A DNA stretch of 64,000 nucleotides from Alkalihalophilus pseudofirmus (lineage in GTDB: Bacteria > Bacillota > Bacilli > Bacillales > Bacillaceae_D), in contig NZ_CP117835.1 of NCBI RefSeq assembly GCF_029094545.1, forward strand, positions 1,902,001 to 1,966,000, read 5' to 3'. The translations under genes and the position numbers were made by a program. The notes below the pieces were generated by a model, which was given only the letters and a program-made list of their open reading frames with translations, searched no databases and was not told the DNA's origin. Positions 35,011 to 42,851 of the stretch are shown here, in pieces (the stretch's first letter is position 1; each line of letters opens with the position of its first letter).

Positions 35011-35763
35011 CTATAAAAGATGATGACTTTTTAAGTAATCCATACTTATTTTTACACTTTCAAAAGGACTTTTCTTCGTCTGATCCTGCTCCACAACAAA
35101 CCAATCAACACCAGCCTGCTTGCCTTCTTCAATCGCACCAAGGACATCAACCACACCTGTACCTAATTCAGCAAAAAATTGTTCAGAGTCGTTTGTCATA
35201 TCTTTTAGGTGTAGCAGCGGTACTCTTCCTTTATAGTGATTGATCCACTCTAATGGATTTTCACCAGCCTTGGTAAGCCAGTAGATATCAAGCTCCGCAT
35301 TCACCCATTTTGGATCTGTCTCATCTAATAGAATACGTAAGGGCTGCCTTCCGTCGAGATCTTCTAATTCAAATGCGTGATTGTGATAACTAAACTGAAT
35401 CCCGTTATCTGAACATACTTTTCCAATTTCGTTCAACCTTTGAGCGAATTGACTATACTCACTAACTCCCCCGCGACGGTCTTCTGGTAAGATAGGGCAA
35501 GTAATATATCTACTATTAATTTCTTTTTGATATTGAATGACATCTTCTAATTCATTCTCTAGCATGTGCAGGGGCACGTGACTCCCTGCAGCTTGCAGGC
35601 TAAGTTCATCAAGAATCCCTTTCAACTCTCTTGCTTCAAGTCCACCCCAATGCCCGGCAAACTCAACACCGTCATACCCTAACTCAGATACTTTTCTTAA
35701 TGTACCAACAAAGTCTTCATTGCAGGAATCTCTTAAAGTGAATAATTGAATGGCAACTTTCAT
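35011..35763 (-). CDS. Sugar phosphate isomerase/epimerase family TIM-barrel protein
   Basis: 250 residues from ATG 35763, with GGGGGAGG 8 bases upstream; the longer frame to 35808 has no ribosome binding site. Starts KVAIQLFTLRDSCNEDFVGTL. Metal-ligand candidates: Glu in DGVEFAGHWG, His in FSYHNHAFEL, Glu/Asp in VNAELDIYW and His in PLLHLKD, plus Glu in WFVVEQD. This subtype often occurs with Gfo/Idh enzymes. It is cotranscribed behind the LacI-type gene and differs strongly from the second barrel protein at 28619-29587. Confidence 0.88.
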   Translation of the reverse strand: MKVAIQLFTLRDSCNEDFVGTLRKVSELGYDGVEFAGHWGGLEARELKGILDELSLQAAGSHVPLHMLENELEDVIQYQKEINSRYITCPILPEDRRGGVSEYSQFAQRLNEIGKVCSDNGIQFSYHNHAFELEDLDGRQPLRILLDETDPKWVNAELDIYWLTKAGENPLEWINHYKGRVPLLHLKDMTNDSEQFFAELGTGVVDVLGAIEEGKQAGVDWFVVEQDQTKKSPFESVKISMDYLKSHHLL

Positions 35764-35830
35764 TATTAAATCCTCCCCCAATTTTATTAAGTCATGTGAA
35801 CAAAGCAATTATCCTTCCTCATCACCCCCT

Positions 35831-36835
35831 TCAAAGAGATCTATTTACTTTTTTACACGAATCCCTAATGACTAAATGGCTGTTTAGGACTACATGCATT
35901 TGGTCCAATGGTTTATCTTTTATTATGGTTAATAACATCTTCGCAGCATGAGTTCCAATTTCAATGGTTGGCTGTTCGATAGTAGTAAGAGATGGTGTAA
36001 CATATTTCGCGACTTCAATATCATCGAAGCCAATGATTGACATATCCTCAGGAATTTGAAAGCCATGTTCCTTCAATGCTTTTATTGCTCCAATAGCCAT
36101 ATTATCTGAAACCGCAAAGATGGCAGTTGGTAATTGCTTTTCCAAAAGAAGTTGATTTGCTAATTGATACCCTGACTCTAACGACCAATCACCGCTAAAT
36201 ATCAAGCTTTCATCTATTTCTAAGCCGTTTTGAATAAGTCCATTTTTATAGCCTTTTAATCTCCTTCTTGCTCCCAATACATCAGGTATACCACCAAAAT
36301 AGGCAATTCGTTTGTGACCTAAGTTTGCTAAGTAATTGACTGCTTTTTCAGCTGCCAAAAAATTATCAATGCTGACGGATGGAGCAGTGGAGATATTTTC
36401 ACTCATATGATCAGTCGCTAGAACAATTGGAAGGTCTTTAAGCTTTTTATTAAATTCCTCCTCAGTCATTACAGCTGATAATAAGATCGCTCCTTCGACA
36501 GTTCGGTTCCTAATTAATTCAATAACAGATGGATCTACTCCGTTGTAGGTCTCAACAAGGATGACTTGATATCCTTCTGTTTTTAAGACTTCTTGAATCC
36601 CTCTGTAAATACTTGAAAATACAGCATTTGATAAATTCGGTATGACAACCACAATCATTTTCGATTGCATTTTACTAAGGTTTCTGGCCAATGTATTTGG
36701 TACATAATTTAACTCTTCGACCGCTTTTAAGACTTTTTCTTTTGTCTTTTGTGTTACGTTGCTATCTCCTTTTAATACCCGTGAAACAGTAGCAACAGAA
36801 ACGCCCGAATATTTTGCTACATCTCTCATTTTCAT
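35831..36835 (-). CDS. LacI-family transcription regulator
   Basis: 334 residues. N-terminal HTH MRDVAKYSGVSVATVSRVLKG and hinge helix PNTLARNLS, then a periplasmic-binding-protein-like sensor domain (VVVIPNLSNAVFSSIYRGI ... IIGFDDIEVAKYVTPSLTTI). It likely represses its own operon and the transporter genes by binding the two identical ATGTAACCGGTTACAT sites, releasing them when the imported sugar or a derivative binds. First gene of the 28.6-36.9 kb unit. Confidence 0.93.
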   Translation of the reverse strand: MKMRDVAKYSGVSVATVSRVLKGDSNVTQKTKEKVLKAVEELNYVPNTLARNLSKMQSKMIVVVIPNLSNAVFSSIYRGIQEVLKTEGYQVILVETYNGVDPSVIELIRNRTVEGAILLSAVMTEEEFNKKLKDLPIVLATDHMSENISTAPSVSIDNFLAAEKAVNYLANLGHKRIAYFGGIPDVLGARRRLKGYKNGLIQNGLEIDESLIFSGDWSLESGYQLANQLLLEKQLPTAIFAVSDNMAIGAIKALKEHGFQIPEDMSIIGFDDIEVAKYVTPSLTTIEQPTIEIGTHAAKMLLTIIKDKPLDQMHVVLNSHLVIRDSCKKVNRSL

Positions 36836-36854
36836 TTCATTTCACCTTCTATTT

Positions 36855-36870
36855 ATGTAACCGGTTACAT
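36855..36870. promoter_or_regulatory. LacI-type operator (cre-like) ahead of the lacI-type gene
   Basis: Perfect palindrome ATGTAACCGGTTACAT, 19 bases upstream of the regulator start, identical to the site at 34991-35006. Suits autoregulation; also fits the cre consensus. Confidence 0.85.
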
Positions 36871-36927
36871 TTATTTTAGTTAAGAGGAACTGAATTGTCA
36901 ATAAATTCTTAATTTTTATTTAATTTA

Positions 36928-36957
36928 AGTTGGCATAGCTTGTGCCAACACTCTTTT
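36928..36957 (+). terminator. Hairpin with T-run, copy of the one at 28515-28541
   Basis: TTGGCA/TGCCAA stem with loop TAGCTTG, followed by CACTCTTTTT. It shares GTTGGCATAGCTTG and CCAACACTC with the hairpin on the far side of the sugar operon. On the plus strand it has no gene to terminate here. Confidence 0.55.
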
Positions 36958-36959
36958 TA

Positions 36960-36985
36960 AAGCGATGCTTGATTAAGCATCGCTT
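36960..36985 (-). terminator. Stable hairpin downstream of the GIY-YIG gene
   Basis: A perfect 11-bp stem AAGCGATGCTT/AAGCATCGCTT with loop GATT lies 36 bases after the stop at 37022. The T-run on the minus side is poor (TT then A-rich), so efficient termination is uncertain. Confidence 0.55.
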
Positions 36986-37021
36986 GTGATGTAGTCTATT
37001 TCATTACATAACCTTCAGGTT

Positions 37022-37378
37022 TCACTTGAATAACACTTTATCTACATTGTACTTCGCCTTGAGTTCATTAATAATAAATGTCTCATAGATTTCTCTATGA
37101 ACAGGATCTTCAATAGTGCAAACATCAATTTTAGCAACTTTATCTCTATGCATTTTGATTGGCGATACCGTATCCTCAAAATGTTTTTTGATTCGTTGTC
37201 TTAACTTCCTTGCTTTACCTACGAACAATAACTCTTTCTTGTCATTATAAAACATAAAAATACCACCCTTATCTCTAGGGATTAGGTGAAAATCAGTAAA
37301 TCCATAGATATTACTAAGCTCTGGATTATCTTGTTTGGTAATCGTCACATTCGGTGTTGGAATGGTTATATTAATCAC
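37022..37378 (-). CDS. GIY-YIG nuclease domain protein (YurQ/UvrC-N-like)
   Basis: 118 residues. The GIY-YIG core reads GGIFMFYNDKKELLFVGKA, with GIF and FVG in place of the name-giving motifs, followed by the catalytic-type Arg in LRQRIKKHF and a later Glu in REIYETFIINELK. The domain resembles the N-terminal nuclease of UvrC; stand-alone members such as YurQ have unknown roles, perhaps in DNA repair. A single-gene unit. Confidence 0.8.
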   Translation of the reverse strand: MINITIPTPNVTITKQDNPELSNIYGFTDFHLIPRDKGGIFMFYNDKKELLFVGKARKLRQRIKKHFEDTVSPIKMHRDKVAKIDVCTIEDPVHREIYETFIINELKAKYNVDKVLFK

Positions 37379-37527
37379 GAAAGTTCACTTCCTTTTTAAA
37401 TATTGCTATAAATGCTTTTCAACTATTTTCTGAGAGTATTTTATATAAATTGAAATAACCATTAGGTATTCTAAGCATTGTGTGGTATGCTTCATCTAAC
37501 CATTTTACCACTTGTAGCATGTATGCC

Positions 37528-37600
37528 CCGAGGCTGACTAAACGTAAAATGCCAGCACCTTCCTTCTAAAGGTGAGGCATTTAGTAGTCAGCCTTTTTTG
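37528..37600 (+). ncRNA. Orphan long hairpin with T-run: candidate small RNA 3' end
   Basis: A three-part stem is formed by AGGCTGACTA (37531-37540) with TAGTCAGCCT (37585-37594), AAATGCC with GGCATTT (37547-37553 and 37576-37582) and ACCTT with AAGGT (37557-37561 and 37569-37573), followed by TTTTTTG. It reads on the plus strand, yet both flanking genes are on the minus strand, so it must end a transcript that has no known gene. The RNA start is not located; 37379-37527 is AT-rich and open. Confidence 0.5.
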
Positions 37601-37616
37601 TATGGTTTATTCCGCT

Positions 37617-37645
37617 AAAAAAAGGACTCTAATCTAGAGTCCTTT
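37617..37645 (-). terminator. Intrinsic terminator of the cold-shock gene
   Basis: A perfect 10-bp stem AAAGGACTCT/AGAGTCCTTT with loop AATCT; on the minus strand it continues into T residues. Five bases after the stop at 37651. Confidence 0.92.
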
Positions 37646-37650
37646 CTTTA

Positions 37651-37851
37651 TTATGCTTTGTTTACATTAACAGCTTGAAGTCCACGTTGACCTTGCTCTG
37701 TTTCAAATGTAACTTTTTGGCCTTCATCTAAAGATTTAAATCCTTCGCCTTGGATAGCTGAGAAATGTACGAATACATCATCTCCACCTTCAATTTCGAT
37801 GAAACCGAATCCTTTTTCTGCGTTGAACCATTTTACTGTACCTTGTTCCAT
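37651..37851 (-). CDS. Cold-shock protein (CspA/CspB family)
   Basis: 66 residues, the standard length. RNP1 KGFGFIE and RNP2 VFVHFSAI are intact in the OB-fold, and the basic/aromatic start [15 protein letters not shown] is typical. It binds single-stranded RNA and DNA and acts as an RNA chaperone. AGGAGG precedes the ATG. Which of the several Bacillus csp paralogues it equals cannot be told. The leader upstream is at least 200 bases, which is usual for cold-regulated csp mRNAs. Confidence 0.95.
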   Translation of the reverse strand: MEQGTVKWFNAEKGFGFIEIEGGDDVFVHFSAIQGEGFKSLDEGQKVTFETEQGQRGLQAVNVNKA

Positions 37852-38069
37852 GTGTGTTTCCTCCTGCGGTGGACTAATTCCACCATTTATTACTATAGAT
37901 GTTCAGTTATCAAAGGCGAAAAGCTTAACCACTTATTCATTCCTAAAATCGAACAAAAATAATTCTCCTTAAGAGTAACAGATAAAATTCCATAACGCAA
38001 ATTGAATTTAAGTTGACTCAATAATCTTTCCAGAAAGTTAATCGTTATCATACACCTTTGTAACTGATA

Positions 38070-38801
38070 TTAAGAGACCAGTAATAATAAAGCTATATAT
38101 CCAATTGCTCCTAAGGAAAACGCCAATGTACTGCTTTCTCGATCTTCAGGTAGTTCCTCTTTTAGAACATTTAATATGATGGCACCTGATAGAAAGGCAA
38201 AAAATAAGGCTAACACTGATTCGGGGATTTCTGTTAAGACACCGATTGCCCATCCCAACAATACAGCTAAAGCTAGCAGCCATCGACCAACACGATTATA
38301 GATATCCTTATGATGAGTACGTAAGCCATAATCAACAACAATAAAATGCAGGGCCATAGCTATAACATATAAAATTAAACTTAACAGCCCTTCTGAATCT
38401 CTATGAATGAGTAAATATCCAATAAGTCCGTTATAAAAGGCAAAGGAACTAATATGCAGCCAAAAGATTCTTCTCGTTGGTTGATTTTCCCCTGTTTCTT
38501 GCTGGTTTTGTTTCTGAGATTCTTTGGCCGTTTTTTCTAAGGCATAAAATAATATAAGGCCAAGCATTGCGAGTAAGTAGGCATGATGTTCTAGATAAGA
38601 AAGCAAAAAGCCATGATGCTCTATTAGCTCTTGATGTTCCTTTAATTCAGGCAGGATATGAATAAATACATACCCAACAGAAACACCACCACCTAACGAA
38701 AGGAACCGACTTCTCGGAATGATTTGGATAAAGCGCATATTCTTAGCGAAGATATGCATACTTGCAAGTATTATGGCAAAGGCAAACGCTGTGATCTGCA
38801 T
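38070..38801 (-). CDS. ZIP-like integral membrane protein
   Basis: 243 residues with about seven to eight membrane helices and a His/Glu-rich early loop. Motifs LSLGGGVSVGYVFIHILPEL, LHFIVVDYGLRTHH and FLSGAIILNVLKEELPE recall the metal-binding helices of ZIP zinc/iron permeases, with polar residues placed inside helices. I rate ZIP-superfamily membership as probable but not proven. Single gene; no Zur-type box was seen in front of it. Confidence 0.65.
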   Translation of the reverse strand: MQITAFAFAIILASMHIFAKNMRFIQIIPRSRFLSLGGGVSVGYVFIHILPELKEHQELIEHHGFLLSYLEHHAYLLAMLGLILFYALEKTAKESQKQNQQETGENQPTRRIFWLHISSFAFYNGLIGYLLIHRDSEGLLSLILYVIAMALHFIVVDYGLRTHHKDIYNRVGRWLLALAVLLGWAIGVLTEIPESVLALFFAFLSGAIILNVLKEELPEDRESSTLAFSLGAIGYIALLLLVS

Positions 38802-38879
38802 ACAGACTCCTCCTCTGTCTGCCTTTTACCCTTTCTCGTAAGATCTATTCAGAATTTTTCAATTAGCTTAATAGACGAA

Positions 38880-39515
38880 TTAGTTGTCCACACTAAATTC
38901 ATTTATCTTTGAAATTACTCTTTTCAATACATCAATTGACTCTAGTGGGTCATCATTAAGCTCTAAACTATGGTTTCCGCCTTCTACTATCTGTAGTTTA
39001 AGCTGTTCGTTGTGTTTAAGTGTGGCCATCCGTTCTTCGATAAAGCAGCTATCTTGATCTCCAATAATACAAAATCCTCTATGTTCACTTTTGCGCATAG
39101 CATTGAATACATCGTCTCTTTGTAATAATGGAGTCAACCATACTACTTTTGCATTTTTAAATGTTTGGTTGTTTAATAAATAACTTAATGTTATGGTTCC
39201 AATTGATTTGGCAACTATGTAATAATTATCGTATTGGTTGGTTTCTGATGCCTCATTAATAGCAAGCTGAACATCTTTAGCAAAATCCTCTTCACTTAAA
39301 TCTGCTAACTCTTGTCTATTATATGTATAGTTAACATGTAATACATCGAATCCTTTAGTGTAGAACAGACCTGTTGTATAGTGTAATAATGGTGCCTGTG
39401 TCGTGTACCCAGCTCCAGGTAAAACAACAACTAAATTATTCGTTTTTTCTTTTTGTTCTATTAGTCTAAATGGGATCATTTTATAGTCACTTTTATATTC
39501 CGACAACCCTATCAC
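38880..39515 (-). CDS. Small alpha/beta-hydrolase family protein
   Basis: 211 residues. Oxyanion-type loop VVVLPGAGYTTQAP, nucleophile elbow VAKSIGTITL (G-x-S-x-G variant AKSIG), an Asp-bearing strand IIGDQDSCF and a C-terminal His in EGGNHSLEL give a plausible Ser-Asp-His triad. The frame opens at GTG 39515; TTG three codons later (39506) is better placed relative to AAAGGTG. A 16-bp tandem duplication lies just upstream. Substrate unknown. Confidence 0.75.
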   Translation of the reverse strand: MIGLSEYKSDYKMIPFRLIEQKEKTNNLVVVLPGAGYTTQAPLLHYTTGLFYTKGFDVLHVNYTYNRQELADLSEEDFAKDVQLAINEASETNQYDNYYIVAKSIGTITLSYLLNNQTFKNAKVVWLTPLLQRDDVFNAMRKSEHRGFCIIGDQDSCFIEERMATLKHNEQLKLQIVEGGNHSLELNDDPLESIDVLKRVISKINEFSVDN

Positions 39516-39522
39516 ACCTTTA

Positions 39523-39554
39523 ATGTTGAGTTAGTATTATGTTGAGTTAGTATT
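39523..39554 (+). repeat. Tandem duplication of 16 bp
   Basis: ATGTTGAGTTAGTATT occurs twice without gap (39523-39538 and 39539-39554), in the leader of the hydrolase gene at 38880-39515. Confidence 0.9.
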
Positions 39555-39598
39555 ACTTTTCACCAGTCGCATTCAGGGTAACTTAATATTTTTTGATC

Positions 39599-40372
39599 TT
39601 AAATAACTCCGAATTTTTTTAGTGCATAGGCTATACCATCTTCGCTAGAATTAAGAGTCACAAAATCTGCTACCTTCTTCAAACTGTCAGTTCCATTCCC
39701 CATTGCAATGCCCAAACCTGCTAATTCCAGCATATCTATATCATTCTCACCATCGCCAAATGCAATAGCTTCAGATTTATCGATTTTAAAATATTCAAGG
39801 GTTTTGAAGATAGCTAATGATTTCGATATATCTTCTTGTAGAACATTTAATATAAAAGGATGCCATCTTCTAAAAGAAAGATGAGGAAATTTGTGAATAT
39901 ATTTTTCAAGCATTTCATCGTCCGCAAACAGACACATTAGATATATTTCATCATTATGAAAAAGTTGGTTAATCTCTGGATAATGATTTAATGATAAAGT
40001 TTCCTTTAACGCTCTTAGTATATTGTCATCCTTTATTCCGTTCATATAAAAATTTTCAGAATAGAATGATAGTCCATGATTCTCTGCTTTTGCATATTCA
40101 ACCACTTCTCGAACGATGTTTTTATCCATCTGTACTTTATGAAGGACTTTGTCATCATGCTTCACATAGGCACCATTCGCTGTTATGAAAGTGTCGATTC
40201 CTAATTCTCTTATTTCATTACACATTGATAAAGGTCTACCAGTTGCCGCTACAATCTTCAGCCCTTTATGTTTTAACGCTTTGATCGCTTCTTTCGTCTT
40301 ACTCGAAATACTACCGTCCTCATGATTTGTAATCGTTCCGTCAATATCCAAAAATACAATCTTATAATCCAT
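39599..40372 (-). CDS. Cof-type HAD-IIB family hydrolase
   Basis: 257 residues. Motif I FLDIDGTITN with both Asp residues, motif II ATGR, motif III Lys in DISKSLA, and motif IV AFGDGENDIDMLELAG are all present; the large C2B cap lies between. Typical role is dephosphorylation of sugar phosphates, pyridoxal phosphate or FMN; the true substrate cannot be told. ATG with AAGGGG upstream. Single gene. The 215 bases beyond its start (40373-40587) are AT-rich with no gene seen. Confidence 0.9.
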   Translation of the reverse strand: MDYKIVFLDIDGTITNHEDGSISSKTKEAIKALKHKGLKIVAATGRPLSMCNEIRELGIDTFITANGAYVKHDDKVLHKVQMDKNIVREVVEYAKAENHGLSFYSENFYMNGIKDDNILRALKETLSLNHYPEINQLFHNDEIYLMCLFADDEMLEKYIHKFPHLSFRRWHPFILNVLQEDISKSLAIFKTLEYFKIDKSEAIAFGDGENDIDMLELAGLGIAMGNGTDSLKKVADFVTLNSSEDGIAYALKKFGVI

Positions 40373-40587
40373 AAGAAACCCCTTATTATATATTGTTATG
40401 GTAAATATAAACTATTAATAAAATTTTATCATAATAAGTAATATATAAGAATGTTAAAAGGGTATCTTTGTTTCCATGGCTTCCGAATGACTTAAATTGC
40501 CCTATACTAACTAACTACTGTTACGGCTGGTTATGTAATGGCAAACGATCTAAATTTCAGGGAGAATATACTATGAAAAATTAAGTG

Positions 40588-41151
40588 TTATTCAAATGAA
40601 TTAAACAGATGTTCCTGTAAGTGGTGTTTCAATTTTGTGATATATGAATCTAGCTCCGCGAGATTCATTGACGAATAAATTGAGAAGGTTGGTAATTTGT
40701 TAAAGCCGCAATATTCAAATGTCTTATGAATTGAAAGTAAAACCTGATCTTCACTTAACCCTTCTAAAAAATCGTCTTTCATGCCGTTAAACGCTGATTC
40801 CCTTGCCCCCCAAGTAACCGAGAGCATGTATTCTTTCTCATTGAACTTTCCACCTGTCCCAAACTTCTTAGCTTTTCCAAAGAACACATCTGGGACGAAG
40901 ACATCATCTATATATTTCTTCAAAATACCCGGTAAGCTAAACCAATAAATAGGTGCTTGGATAATGACAACGTCTGCCCATTTAAACTTCTGAATCTCTT
41001 CATTTACGTGGTAGCCCTTTATAATATCGGTATGTATTACTTCATATCCCTTCGGTGTGAGTTCTGTAATATGCTTTACCATTGTATTATTTAACTGTCC
41101 TTGCGCCCTCTCGTAGTAATCATGTCCGTTAATGATCAATAGATTTCTCAT
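40588..41151 (-). CDS. NAD(P)H-dependent FMN oxidoreductase (MdaB/KefF-like)
   Basis: 187 residues, flavodoxin-like fold. Seen: N-terminal LLIINGHDYYERAQGQLN (phosphate loop), QAPIYWFSLPGILKKYIDDV, the conserved fold segment binding FMN, and SVTWGARESAFN. MdaB-type proteins reduce quinones. It is transcribed away from a LysR-type gene with 114 bases between them, so it is the likely target of that regulator. AAGGAGG before ATG. Confidence 0.9.
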   Translation of the reverse strand: MRNLLIINGHDYYERAQGQLNNTMVKHITELTPKGYEVIHTDIIKGYHVNEEIQKFKWADVVIIQAPIYWFSLPGILKKYIDDVFVPDVFFGKAKKFGTGGKFNEKEYMLSVTWGARESAFNGMKDDFLEGLSEDQVLLSIHKTFEYCGFNKLPTFSIYSSMNLAELDSYITKLKHHLQEHLFNSFE

Positions 41152-41217
41152 ATAGTACCTCCTTGAATAATTTGTAAACTAAGAGTACACTATTTATTGA
41201 AATCGTTACAGATGATT

Positions 41218-41231
41218 ATTTCGATTGAAAT
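41218..41231. promoter_or_regulatory. LysR-type T-N11-A dyad between divergent genes
   Basis: ATTTC-GATT-GAAAT is a perfect dyad of the T-N11-A kind in the 114-base gap between the oxidoreductase and the LysR-type gene. A second partial copy, TTATTTCCGATCG, follows within 20 bases. Confidence 0.5.
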
Positions 41232-41265
41232 GATCGTTATTTCCGATCGATGAGAAGGAGTACAA

Positions 41266-42150
41266 ATGGACATTAAACAACTTCGCACATTTTTAGTTGC
41301 TTCAAAGACCTTGAATTTCACAAAAACAGCAGAGCAAATGCAATATGCTCAATCCAGCGTCACCGCTCAAATAAAAAAGCTAGAAGCTGAGTTTGACCTT
41401 AAGCTGTTTGAACGGCTTGGAAAAAGGTTAGTTCTTACTCAATCTGGAGAAAGCTTAAGACAATATGCTACAAAGATCGTACATTTAGAAGAAGAAGCTA
41501 GAAAATCCCTAAAAGCTGACCATAATGGAGGAACGCTTATAATTGGGGCACAAGAAAGTCAATGCACATATCGTTTGCCAGGCTTATTACGGGACTACAA
41601 ACTAAAGTACCCATCTATTCAACTAATATTTAAAGCTGCTCATTCAGATGAAATGGCCACCAAAAGTTTGATGAAAGGAGAAATTGATTTAGCCTTTATA
41701 ATGGATGCTCAAAAAATGAACCCCTATGTTCAATCGACCCCTTTAATCCAAGAAAAATTGCTTTTGATTTGCTCACCAACTCATTCTTTAGCTGCTCAAA
41801 GTACGGTTATCCCTGAAGAATTAGGAACTGAAACCATTTTGTATACAGAGAGTGGCTGCCCATACAGAAACACTTTCGAAGATATTCTAAATAATCATCA
41901 AGTCACTCCTAAAACTACTCTTGAATTTATTAGTTTAGAAGCGATAAAACAATGTGTAATCTCAAATCTGGGTGTGGCTGTTCTACCAGAAATGGTAGTT
42001 AAAGAAGAATTAAAAAAGACTGAATTGGTAGAGTTGAAATTCAAAGTAGAGATGCCCACTCTAACCACACAAATGGCCTTACATAAAGATAAGTGGGTAA
42101 GCCCGCAACTAGCAGATTTTATAGGTATGACAAAGGAATATTTTAAATGA
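41266..42150 (+). CDS. LysR-family transcription regulator
   Basis: 294 residues, standard length. N-terminal winged HTH MDIKQLRTFLVASKTLNFTK..AEQMQYAQSSVTAQIKKLE and a two-lobe effector domain. Cys residues in ESQCTYRLP and ESGCPY raise the possibility of redox sensing but this is only suggestive. Probably controls the divergent NAD(P)H oxidoreductase gene. GAAGGAG before ATG. Plus-strand neighbour starts 64 bases downstream. Confidence 0.9.
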   Translation: MDIKQLRTFLVASKTLNFTKTAEQMQYAQSSVTAQIKKLEAEFDLKLFERLGKRLVLTQSGESLRQYATKIVHLEEEARKSLKADHNGGTLIIGAQESQCTYRLPGLLRDYKLKYPSIQLIFKAAHSDEMATKSLMKGEIDLAFIMDAQKMNPYVQSTPLIQEKLLLICSPTHSLAAQSTVIPEELGTETILYTESGCPYRNTFEDILNNHQVTPKTTLEFISLEAIKQCVISNLGVAVLPEMVVKEELKKTELVELKFKVEMPTLTTQMALHKDKWVSPQLADFIGMTKEYFK

Positions 42151-42214
42151 TATGTATGTTGTCTCATGTTCAATAATAGACAGGCCTAAGTACTTACAGC
42201 AAAGAGGTGATCGG

Positions 42215-42424
42215 GTGAAAAAAGAGAAACGTTCCTTTCGCGACTATAGCTATAAGGAGAGAGCAATTGCAAATAGTAAATTTACAGTAATTCTAGCACT
42301 ATTTATTTTATTTCCAGAATACCCTTTATGGTTATATCTTCTTACTATGTGTGTAATGGGGATCGGGATCCTCTATAATATAGTCATGCACGTTAAAACA
42401 AAAAGAAAGAAAGCATCCAAATAG
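42215..42424 (+). CDS. Small membrane protein
   Basis: 69 residues from GTG 42215, with AGAGGTG upstream. A basic N-terminus (KKEKRSFRDYSYKERA) is followed by two short hydrophobic segments (about 22-55) and a basic tail KTKRKKASK. Family not recognised. It follows the LysR-type gene on the same strand and has its own terminator at 42529. Confidence 0.7.
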   Translation: MKKEKRSFRDYSYKERAIANSKFTVILALFILFPEYPLWLYLLTMCVMGIGILYNIVMHVKTKRKKASK

Positions 42425-42528
42425 CTCTAAAGCGTTCGGTTGACGAGGAAAAAAGTGCAAATAATTGTGTCAATGGTATGCTAATCAGCATATATATTAA
42501 CAACCAATTGGTCATGTAAATGGCAAGT

Positions 42529-42556
42529 AAAAAAGCTCAGATATCTGAGCTTTTTT
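42529..42556 (+). terminator. Intrinsic terminator, perfect palindrome
   Basis: A 28-base palindrome made of AAAAAAGCTCAGAT and its exact complement, ending in six T residues, about 105 bases after the small membrane protein gene. Confidence 0.9.
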
Positions 42557-42580
42557 ATGATGTGTAATGACTATTCTTCT

Positions 42581-42627
42581 TCAACTAACGCACCCAATAG
42601 TTTAAGTGTAATTATTCACAATCTTTA
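42581..42627 (+). repeat. Intergenic CCCGTTAG-type repeat, copy a
   Basis: CAACTAACGCACCCAATAG then TTTAAGTGTAATTATTCACAA. It shares the ACTAACGCACCC left arm with the IS110 junction at 44768 and the TTAAGTGTAATTATTCACAA right arm with the copy at 48377. The gap 42628-42811 holds nothing else clear besides a CACTTAAGT word at 42655. Confidence 0.7.
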
Positions 42628-42811
42628 CTTTCGAAAAGTATCAGCTACTAAATTCACTTAAGTAGTAAAGGTGATTTTCTCTGCCATAGTTATATCGTTT
42701 GTTATACATTTTTAAATCAAGAGTAATGGTTTTTTGGTATTATTTAATGTTGTAGGCAAAGATTATAAGAATACATAAATTAGCCTCCGTTGATACAATT
42801 AGCGCAATTTT

Positions 42812-42821
42812 CACTTAAGTG
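42812..42821. promoter_or_regulatory. CACTTAAGTG palindrome ahead of the MerR-type gene
   Basis: A perfect 10-bp palindrome 30 bases upstream of the MerR-type start; CACTTAAGT recurs at 42655-42663. A plausible autoregulatory operator. Confidence 0.35.
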
Positions 42822-42851
42822 GTACTGAGATTATTATTAAAGGAGTTATAA

